Assembly (NCBI GenBank): GCA_017419895.1
Contig: JAFOKI010000150.1
Location: forward strand, 1 to 12,079
Direction of reading: 5' to 3'
DNA from: Eubacterium sp.
Lineage (GTDB): Bacteria > Bacillota > Clostridia > Peptostreptococcales > Anaerovoracaceae
DNA length: 12,079 nucleotides
Below are positions 6,388 to 12,079 of the stretch, one piece after another. Below the pieces are notes generated by a model. The model saw only the letters and a program-made list of their open reading frames with translations. It searched no databases and was not told the origin of the DNA. A program made the translations under genes and the position numbers. Within the stretch, counting starts at the first letter, position 1. Each line of letters begins with the position of its first letter.

Positions 6388-8796
6388 ATGACAGATTTTA
6401 CCGAATTCCTCATAGATGACGAGTTTACCGGGGAAAAGACTTCACCGAGGACGCGTATGACGGAGATCAAAGAGATACTCCCGTGCGTCCCGCTGAGAGG
6501 AGTGACTATCTTCCCGCATACAGTTGTCCATTTCGACATCGGTAGGGAAAAGTCGATACGCGCTCTCGAACGCGCGATGCAGACCGATCAGATGATGTAT
6601 GTCGCCACGCAGGTGGATGACAAGATCCTTATCCCTACGGTACAGGATCTCTATAAGATCGGGGCAGTGGTGCGCGTCAAACAGATGCTCAAGATCCAGG
6701 GGGATGCTGTCAGAGTACTCGTGGAAGGCATCTGCCGCGCGACAGTGGATGAGGTCATAACAGAAGAAAACTATATATCATGCACAGTGAACCGTCTCCC
6801 CGAATCCTACAAAGAAGACGATCTTTCGGTGGAAGACAAAGCAGCTTTGAGGCTGGTCCAGGACGACTTCGCGCAGTATGCGGCTTTGTCGTCGCAGATC
6901 AGCGATGAGGTCGTCGACAAGATACTCTCCGCGGACACACCGGAAGCTTTAGTCGACGGCATGGCAAATGAGCTTATGGTCAGCACGGAGAAAAAGCAGA
7001 AGCTTCTGTCTGCTCTGATTTTCTCTGAGAGGATCACATTTCTCCACGAGATGATTGCTGAGGAGATCGAGATCGCCGCCATGGAGAAAAAAATCGCGCA
7101 GAGAGTGAAAGAGAACATCGACACGGGGCAGCGCGAGTACTATCTCCGCGAGAAGATCAAGGCGATACAATCCGAGCTCGGTGTGGATGAGGATGTCGCG
7201 GAAGAAACAGCAGGCTGGCTCACCAAACTCGATGAGCTCAAGCTCGACAAAAAAATAGATGAAAAGGTAAGGAAAGAGATCGGGAAATACGCGAGGATGC
7301 AGGCTTCGTCAGCGGAAAGCGCGGTCGTAAGGAATTACGTTGAGACGATCCTCGATCTCCCCTGGCATAAGACTTCCAGGATAAACAGTAATCTCAAGCG
7401 CGCGGAAAAGATTCTGAACGAGGACCATTACGGGCTCGAAAAGGTAAAAGAACGCGTGCTGGAGTATCTTGCTGTCACTCATCTCTCAAAAACGATAAGA
7501 GGGCCGATTCTGTGCCTTGTAGGACCTCCGGGAGTAGGCAAGACATCGATCGCGAGATCGATTGCGAGAGCGACGGGCCGCGAGTTCGTAAGGATGTCAC
7601 TTGGCGGAGTGAGAGACGAAGCTGAGATCAGAGGTCACAGAAGGACGTATATCGGGGCTATACCGGGACGAGTTATAAACGCTATTATCGAAACAGGTAC
7701 AAGCAATCCTTTGTTCCTGTTCGATGAGGTCGACAAAATCGGAGCGGACTTCAGGGGAGACCCGGCATCCGCCCTGCTTGAAGTACTCGACCCCGAGCAG
7801 AACAACACGTTTACCGATCACTTCCTCGAGATACCGTTCGATCTGTCCAAGGTCATGTTCATCACGACCGCAAACACTTCCGATACGATTCCAAGACCGC
7901 TTCTCGACAGGATGGAGCTCATAGAAGTTCCGGGTTATACGGAAGAAGAGAAGGTAAGAATAGCGGAACAGTACCTCATACCCAAGGAGATTAAGGAAAA
8001 CGGCTTGAAACCGCAGAATATAGCGATCACGGAGAAGGCGATACACGATCTGGTGAACTATTACACCAGGGAATCCGGTGTGAGAAACCTCGAGCGCGAG
8101 ATCGCGAATCTCTGCAGAAAGGTCGCCAGAAAAGTCGTAACGGACAAGAAAAAGTCCTACACCATAACCCCGAGAAACCTCGAAAGCTATCTCGGAAAAC
8201 ACAAGTATCATTATGATATGGCCAACGAGACGGATCTCGTCGGAGTAACGACGGGTCTTGCCTGGACGGCAGTCGGCGGAGTCACACTCAGGATCGAAGC
8301 CGCGCTTCTTCCCGGAAAAGGAAATATTTCTCTTACAGGACAGCTCGGCGATGTAATGAAGGAATCCGCCCAGACCGGAATCAGCTATATAAGGTCAGTC
8401 GCGGAGAAATATGGAATAGACAAAGAGTTCTACAAAAAGTACGATCTCCACATCCATATTCCTGAAGGGGCAGTCCCGAAAGACGGACCTTCCGCGGGTG
8501 TAACTATGGTGACCACAGTCGTTTCGCTTCTCACCGGAAATCCTGTAAGAAAAGACGTTGCCATGACGGGAGAGGTGACTTTGAGAGGCGCCGTGCTTCC
8601 GGTTGGCGGTATCAGAGAGAAGGTTCTGGCAGCTCACAGGGCAGGGATCAAAAAAGTCCTGCTTCCGTCAAAGAATGAACCGGACGTAGACGAGCTTCCG
8701 CGTCAGGTAAAGCGCGACATGGAGTTCGTGCTTCTCGATACAGTTGACCAAGCTCTTGAGCACGCTCTCGTGAGGCAGGAAGGACAGGTCATCTGA
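6388..8796 (+). CDS. lon: Lon, ATP-dependent AAA+ serine protease
   Basis: The 802-residue protein is a full LonA. The N-terminal substrate-binding domain begins near residue 30 (CVPLRGVTIFPHTVVHFDIGREKS). The AAA+ core has Walker A GPPGVGKT (379-386) and Walker B with D446-E447. The C-terminal protease domain has the Ser-Lys dyad S702 (DGPSAG) and K745 (REKVLAAHRAG), 43 residues apart as in the family. It degrades misfolded and some regulatory proteins in the cytoplasm. The first 25 or so residues precede the usual Lon start; an internal ATG at 6457 would give the classic N-terminus, but AGGAGA at 6377-6382 supports 6388. It has a GC-rich hairpin upstream and is followed one base later by ysxC. 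Confidence 0.98.
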   Translation: MTDFTEFLIDDEFTGEKTSPRTRMTEIKEILPCVPLRGVTIFPHTVVHFDIGREKSIRALERAMQTDQMMYVATQVDDKILIPTVQDLYKIGAVVRVKQMLKIQGDAVRVLVEGICRATVDEVITEENYISCTVNRLPESYKEDDLSVEDKAALRLVQDDFAQYAALSSQISDEVVDKILSADTPEALVDGMANELMVSTEKKQKLLSALIFSERITFLHEMIAEEIEIAAMEKKIAQRVKENIDTGQREYYLREKIKAIQSELGVDEDVAEETAGWLTKLDELKLDKKIDEKVRKEIGKYARMQASSAESAVVRNYVETILDLPWHKTSRINSNLKRAEKILNEDHYGLEKVKERVLEYLAVTHLSKTIRGPILCLVGPPGVGKTSIARSIARATGREFVRMSLGGVRDEAEIRGHRRTYIGAIPGRVINAIIETGTSNPLFLFDEVDKIGADFRGDPASALLEVLDPEQNNTFTDHFLEIPFDLSKVMFITTANTSDTIPRPLLDRMELIEVPGYTEEEKVRIAEQYLIPKEIKENGLKPQNIAITEKAIHDLVNYYTRESGVRNLEREIANLCRKVARKVVTDKKKSYTITPRNLESYLGKHKYHYDMANETDLVGVTTGLAWTAVGGVTLRIEAALLPGKGNISLTGQLGDVMKESAQTGISYIRSVAEKYGIDKEFYKKYDLHIHIPEGAVPKDGPSAGVTMVTTVVSLLTGNPVRKDVAMTGEVTLRGAVLPVGGIREKVLAAHRAGIKKVLLPSKNEPDVDELPRQVKRDMEFVLLDTVDQALEHALVRQEGQVI

Positions 8797-8797
8797 T

Positions 8798-9391
8798 ATG
8801 CTCGTGATACGAAAAGCCGAGATAGAAGCTGTTGCCGTAAAGCCGGCGCAGTATCCCGCGCCGGATCTTCCCGAGATCGCTTTTGCCGGAAGATCGAACG
8901 TCGGAAAATCGACTCTCCTGAATCTTCTGACCGGAAGGAACAAACTGGCAAAAGTCAGCTCTTCACCGGGTAAGACCAGGACGATCAACTTCTACAGGAT
9001 AAACGACGCGTTCAGGATAGTCGATCTGCCGGGTTACGGATATGCCAAAGTCTCAAAGAGTGAATCGGAGAAATGGGGAAAGATGATGGAGGAATTCCTT
9101 GAAAACAGGGAACCGCTCCGTACAGTTTTCCAGCTCGTCGATATACGTCACGATCCCACGGCGCAGGACGTCCAGATGTACGAGTATCTTAAGTACTACG
9201 ATCTGGATGGTCCGGTTATAATGACTAAGGCGGACAAAGTATCCAGAGCCCAGGCTAACAAAAATGCGGCGTCCATAAGGAAAAAACTCGGTGTCAGAAG
9301 TGATGTCCCGATGATAGCTGTGTCATCTCTTAAGTATACGGGAAAAGATGAAATCCTTGACGTAATCGATAAAATACTAGTACAATTATAG
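8798..9391 (+). CDS. ysxC: YsxC/EngB GTPase, large-subunit ribosome assembly
   Basis: The 197-residue protein is a TRAFAC-class small GTPase. It has G1 GRSNVGKS (31-38), G3 DLPGYG (from D76), G4 TKAD (143-146) and G5 in the VSSLK stretch near the end. The motif DLPGYGYAKV is typical of the YihA/EngB group. The family binds the large ribosomal subunit and is needed for its late assembly; it is essential in Bacillus subtilis. It starts one base after the lon stop, with purine-rich AGGAAGGACAGG in the end of lon serving as ribosome binding site, so the two genes are translationally coupled. Location directly behind lon is common in Gram-positive genomes. Confidence 0.96.
   Translation: MLVIRKAEIEAVAVKPAQYPAPDLPEIAFAGRSNVGKSTLLNLLTGRNKLAKVSSSPGKTRTINFYRINDAFRIVDLPGYGYAKVSKSESEKWGKMMEEFLENREPLRTVFQLVDIRHDPTAQDVQMYEYLKYYDLDGPVIMTKADKVSRAQANKNAASIRKKLGVRSDVPMIAVSSLKYTGKDEILDVIDKILVQL
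9357..9386 (+). promoter_or_regulatory. Probable promoter for hpt inside the end of ysxC
   Basis: TTGACG (9357-9362), an 18-base spacer and TACAAT (9381-9386) resemble a housekeeping promoter. It lies in the last codons of ysxC and would give hpt a leader of about 105 bases. I saw no clear terminator for ysxC, so readthrough is also possible. Confidence 0.6.
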
Positions 9392-9404
9392 TATGAAAAC
9401 GAGT

Positions 9405-9498
9405 CCGCGGAGCGCGGCTTTGCAGGACAGTTATTGTGTCTGGATCATCAGCAGTCAGACTAGCCCCGGCGCTGACCGCCGGGAGAAGGAGTAAAGAC
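9405..9498 (+). promoter_or_regulatory. Structured leader of hpt
   Basis: A small hairpin (CCGCG-GAG-CGCGG, 9405-9417) is followed by CTTTG, too weak to call a terminator. A second, stronger one (CCCGGCG 9465-9471 with CGCCGGG 9477-9483) ends one base before the ribosome binding site AAGGAG (9485-9490). Its 5-base loop CTGAC (9472-9476) is complementary to GTCAG at 9454-9458, so a pseudoknot or an alternative fold is possible. Confidence 0.45.
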
Positions 9499-10041
9499 AT
9501 GAGCATGACTGACGTCGGTGAGGTTCTCATCACCGAAAAACAGATAAGGGCAAGGGCAAAGGAACTCGGAGAGCAGATCACGAAAGATTATCGCGGCAGG
9601 CAGCTTGTTGTAGTCTGCACTTTGAACGGCGGAGTAATGTGGACATGCGACCTCATCAAGAATATCGATCTTGATGTGAGGCTGGATTTCCTTTCCGCGC
9701 ACAGCTATGGCTCCAGTACTGTCTCGTCAGGTGTCATCAACGTCACACATGACCTTGAGACCAATATAAAAGGCAAGGACGTACTCTTTGTCGAGGATAT
9801 AATCGACTCGGGGAACACGATGGCTCATCTTCTGAAACTGTTTAAGACGAGAGAGCCGCACAGCCTTGCTGTCTGCACTATGCTGAACAAAGAAGCCCGC
9901 CGTACGGCGGACCTGAAGCCGGATTATATCGGATTCGAAGTAGACGACCTTTTCATAGTCGGCTACGGGCTCGACTTTGACCAGAAATACAGACATCTTC
10001 CGTATGTCAGTTATCTGAGACCGGAAGACATAGACGATTGA
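9499..10041 (+). CDS. hpt: Hypoxanthine phosphoribosyltransferase (purine salvage)
   Basis: The 180-residue length is normal for bacterial Hpt. The enzyme joins hypoxanthine, and usually guanine, to PRPP, giving IMP or GMP in the cytoplasm. The PRPP-binding motif VEDIIDSGNTM is clear, with E99-D100. The flexible loop contains SYGSSTVSSG, and the C-terminal purine-contact region reads DLFIVGYGLDFDQKYRHLPYV. I chose ATG 9499 because AAGGAG lies 8 bases upstream and the known family N-terminus (VLITEKQIRARAKELG) follows shortly; an upstream GTG at 9436 would read through the leader hairpin. It sits between ysxC and a nuclease gene, with its own probable promoter and a following stem-loop that may terminate it. 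Confidence 0.95.
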   Translation: MSMTDVGEVLITEKQIRARAKELGEQITKDYRGRQLVVVCTLNGGVMWTCDLIKNIDLDVRLDFLSAHSYGSSTVSSGVINVTHDLETNIKGKDVLFVEDIIDSGNTMAHLLKLFKTREPHSLAVCTMLNKEARRTADLKPDYIGFEVDDLFIVGYGLDFDQKYRHLPYVSYLRPEDIDD

Positions 10042-10055
10042 TATAAAATGAGATT

Positions 10056-10108
10056 TTCGCGGTAAACCTGCATATATCGATGCAGGAGTTGCCGCGAATT
10101 GTTTTATT
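10056..10108 (+). terminator. Two-tier stem-loop after hpt: terminator or nuclease-gene leader element
   Basis: The outer stem TTCGCGG (10056-10062) pairs with CCGCGAA (10092-10098). Inside it, CCTGCAT (10067-10073) pairs with ATGCAGG (10080-10086) around a 6-base loop. TTGTTTTATT follows. This fits an intrinsic terminator for hpt. A TATAAAAT at 10042-10049 just ahead could instead serve as a -10 for the next gene, though no good -35 is visible. In that case the structure would sit in the nuclease leader. Confidence 0.65.
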
Positions 10109-10134
10109 GTAAACCTGTTGTGGGAGGAAAAAGG

Positions 10135-11865
10135 ATGAAAATCAAGTTTTGCGGCGCAGCAAGCGGAGTGACGGGATCGTGCCATCTGCTTACCACAGGG
10201 GATCACAAGATACTGCTGGACTGCGGACAGTTCCAGGGCGGAAAAGCGCAGGATGCGATGAACTATGAGCCGTTTCCGTTCGATCCGGAAGAAATCGAAT
10301 GCGTGATTCTCAGCCATGCTCATATAGACCACTGCGGAAGGCTGCCGCTTCTCGTCAAAAGGGGATTCAAAGGAAAAATATACTGTACAGATGCGACAGC
10401 GGATCTTCTTAAGGTAATGCTTGAGGACAGCGCGCATATCCATGAACAGGATGCCGAGTGGCAGAGCAAGCGCAACAAGAGAGCGGGGAAACCGCCTATA
10501 GAGCCTTTGTATACTATGGCTGACGCAGCGGAGACACTGGAGCTTGTCGTTCCTATCCTTTATGACAAGCTTGTTGAACTGAATGATTCCGTCAGAATAG
10601 TATTCAACGATGCCGGACACATCCTTGGATCAGCGATAACGGAGATCTGGGTAAAAGAAGGCGGAATGGACACCAAGATTGTATTCTCGGGAGACCTGGG
10701 AATGCCGGACAGACCTATTCTGAGAGATCCGACGATCATCAAGAAGGCTGACTGCGTCATAATGGAGTCGACATACGGCAACAGACTTCATACCGATACC
10801 GCGCATGACGTCGGAAAACTGATCGAGATCATTGTCAAAACGATGAGACGCGGAGGTACGGCAGTCATTCCGTCATTTGCCGTAGGCAGGACACAGGAAC
10901 TCATTTACCAGCTGAACGAATACTATGAAGGCGAAAACGAGTACAGTAAAGATCTCGAAAACCTGCTTGTATATATAGACAGCCCGATGGCGACTACCGC
11001 AACAGAAGTGTTCAGGAAAAACGCCCAGGTATTTGACGATGAAACGAAAGCCCATATCCTGAAAGGTGACGACCCGCTCGACTTCCACAACCTGATTTTC
11101 ACGAGAAGCACGGAAGAATCACAGGCGCTGAATGCCGACAGGTCGCCCAAGGTTATCATTTCGGCAAGCGGCATGTGCGAAGCAGGACGTATCCGCCATC
11201 ACCTGAAACATAACCTTTGGGATTCGAAATCAAGCGTGATTTTCGTCGGGTATCAGGCAGAAGGGTCGCTCGGCCGCGCATTGTTGGATGGTGTCAAAGA
11301 CGTTACTTTGTTCGGTGAAGAGATACACGTAAGCGCTGAAATTTACAATCTGGAGGGATTCTCAGGACATGCCGACCAGAATGGCCTGTTTACATGGATC
11401 GCGGGATTCAAAGACAGAAGGCCCAAACAGGTATTCCTGGTACACGGTGAAGAACAGTCCAAGCTTGATTTCGCGGCTTTGATCCATGAAAAACTTGGAT
11501 ATGACCCGATCCCGGTCCTTGGCGTATCAGAATATGAACTCGATCTTTCCGAAGTAACCATCACAAATAAAGAAGCCGCGGACAAGTCAGCGGCGGTACA
11601 TGAAGATGTACAGAAGGTACGTAATCAACTGTCCGAGATTCATTCGAACCTTGAGGATATCATTTACAATACGAACCTCGCGATAGACGCGAATATGACG
11701 GATGAGCAGCTCATCAAGATAAACAATATACTTCAGGATCTTCACAAAGCCGCTATCGGTCTGGGTGAAGAAGTCGCCAGAGGCAGTGCTGAGAACGCAA
11801 AAGCGGCGGCGCAGGCGAAAAGAGAAGCCGCGGAAGCTGAAGAGAAAGAGACATCTGAAGCTTAA
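10135..11865 (+). CDS. MBL-fold/beta-CASP RNA nuclease, Ysh1/CPSF-73 type
   Basis: The 576-residue protein has a metallo-beta-lactamase domain with the zinc motif HAHIDH (H61, H63, D65, H66), H162 in DAGHILGSA and D187 in FSGDLG. A beta-CASP cap follows, with E211 in MESTYGNR, H412 in SGHAD and H437 in VHGEEQSK. All active-site residues of a CPSF-73-like ribonuclease are present, so a zinc-dependent role in RNA processing or decay is likely; the natural substrate is not known to me. After about residue 475 comes a tail of about 100 residues: predicted helices with heptad-like spacing (VHEDVQKVRNQLSEIHSNLE) and an Ala/Glu/Lys-rich end. ATG 10135 has GGGAGG at 10122-10127, 7 bases upstream; an in-frame TTG at 10099 falls in the stem-loop's T-tract. 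A terminator follows. It differs from RNase J in overall motif context, but precise subfamily needs a search. Confidence 0.92.
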   Translation: MKIKFCGAASGVTGSCHLLTTGDHKILLDCGQFQGGKAQDAMNYEPFPFDPEEIECVILSHAHIDHCGRLPLLVKRGFKGKIYCTDATADLLKVMLEDSAHIHEQDAEWQSKRNKRAGKPPIEPLYTMADAAETLELVVPILYDKLVELNDSVRIVFNDAGHILGSAITEIWVKEGGMDTKIVFSGDLGMPDRPILRDPTIIKKADCVIMESTYGNRLHTDTAHDVGKLIEIIVKTMRRGGTAVIPSFAVGRTQELIYQLNEYYEGENEYSKDLENLLVYIDSPMATTATEVFRKNAQVFDDETKAHILKGDDPLDFHNLIFTRSTEESQALNADRSPKVIISASGMCEAGRIRHHLKHNLWDSKSSVIFVGYQAEGSLGRALLDGVKDVTLFGEEIHVSAEIYNLEGFSGHADQNGLFTWIAGFKDRRPKQVFLVHGEEQSKLDFAALIHEKLGYDPIPVLGVSEYELDLSEVTITNKEAADKSAAVHEDVQKVRNQLSEIHSNLEDIIYNTNLAIDANMTDEQLIKINNILQDLHKAAIGLGEEVARGSAENAKAAAQAKREAAEAEEKETSEA

Positions 11866-11876
11866 GAACAGTGTAA

Positions 11877-11919
11877 AACGATCCTGTGCTTGATCAAGTG
11901 CGGGATCGTTGTTTTATTT
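11877..11919 (+). terminator. Intrinsic terminator after the nuclease gene
   Basis: AACGATCC (11877-11884) pairs with GGATCGTT (11903-11910). The loop contains the palindrome CTTGATCAAG, which can add a small inner stem. GTTTTATTT follows. It lies 11 bases past the nuclease stop codon and should end that transcript. Confidence 0.82.
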
Positions 11920-12079
11920 CATCATCAATAGTAATTTGGATTCGCGCAGGAATGACCTGAGGTAAAAACACTTTGCCGGAAGTAATGTGAAAATGCCCCT
12001 CTTGCATTAATTGGTGCAAGAGGGGCGCTTTTTTGCCTGAAATTGCCCTAAATAATCAAAAAACTGCCGCATCGAAAGA
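11920..12079. other. Gene-free end of the window
   Basis: No open frame with a ribosome binding site is visible here. The stretch between the two terminators (11920-11994) is plain sequence with at most a weak promoter-like TTGTTT ... TAATTT (11909-11937), and nothing recognisable follows the second terminator (12035-12079). Confidence 0.6.
11995..12034 (+). terminator. Second intrinsic terminator, perfect 12-bp hairpin
   Basis: GCCCCTCTTGCA (11995-12006) pairs perfectly with 12015-12026 around the loop TTAATTGG, followed by GC and six T (12029-12034). Read on the minus strand the hairpin is followed only by ATTTTC, so the plus direction is favoured. No plus-strand gene lies between it and the previous terminator. 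It may be a backup terminator, the end of a small RNA, or a partly bidirectional terminator for a convergent gene beyond the window. Confidence 0.85.

Noticed and set aside
7597..8211. Minus-strand open frames inside lon (and similar ones inside clpX, 5273-5890)
   Set aside because: They lie fully inside conserved AAA+ protease genes and show no motif or start signal.
9727..10620. A 297-codon minus-strand open frame over hpt and the start of the nuclease gene
   Set aside because: It spans two well-supported genes and the stem-loop between them, has no recognisable motif, and is a shadow of codon bias.
1..12079. Mobile elements, CRISPR arrays, toxin-antitoxin or defence genes
   Set aside because: No transposase, integrase, direct repeat array or defence-type domain is visible; all long frames with good starts are assigned to core genes.

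Overview
The window looks like chromosomal core DNA from a low-to-mid GC member of the Bacillota, probably class Clostridia. This is inferred from the gene order tig-clpP-clpX-lon-ysxC, strong AGGAGG-type ribosome binding sites, a QueT-type transporter, a bacillus-type Hpt and a bacterial Ysh1-like nuclease. Base composition and codon use look even across the genes. I see no insertion sequence, phage gene, CRISPR array or other sign of recent transfer. No species can be named from the sequence alone.

Region 1 (1-520) is the 3' part of a QueT-like transporter gene that begins before the window, closed by a good intrinsic terminator. Region 2 (521-2700) is a metal-uptake operon: a Fur/Zur-family regulator, an ABC ATPase (ZnuC-like) and an ABC-3 permease (ZnuB-like). 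Its promoter lies between two copies of a 17-bp dyad that together make a perfect 20-bp inverted repeat. This reads naturally as an autoregulated zinc operon, with zinc inferred rather than shown. No substrate-binding protein gene (znuA) is present.

Region 3 (2743-2965) is a stand-alone minus-strand tRNA-Pro(CGG) unit with its own promoter, encoded CCA and strong terminator. Its promoter lies back to back with the promoter of the next block. Region 4 (3042-9391) is a same-strand protein quality-control and ribosome-assembly block: trigger factor, ClpP, ClpX, Lon and the GTPase YsxC/EngB. Trigger factor folds nascent chains, ClpXP and Lon degrade faulty or regulated proteins, and YsxC helps assemble the large ribosomal subunit.

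Region 5 (9357-11919) holds hpt (purine salvage) and a metallo-beta-lactamase/beta-CASP RNA nuclease of the Ysh1/CPSF-73 type. Both have structured leaders, and the nuclease has a long helical, charged C-terminal tail. The window ends in 214 bases without a gene that carry two intrinsic terminators, the second a perfect 12-bp hairpin.

Most of the window is ordinary housekeeping sequence. The items most worth following up are the paired operator around the zur promoter, the cysteine-rich regulator, the missing znuA, and the structured leaders of hpt and the nuclease gene. I did not find a clearly new biological system.
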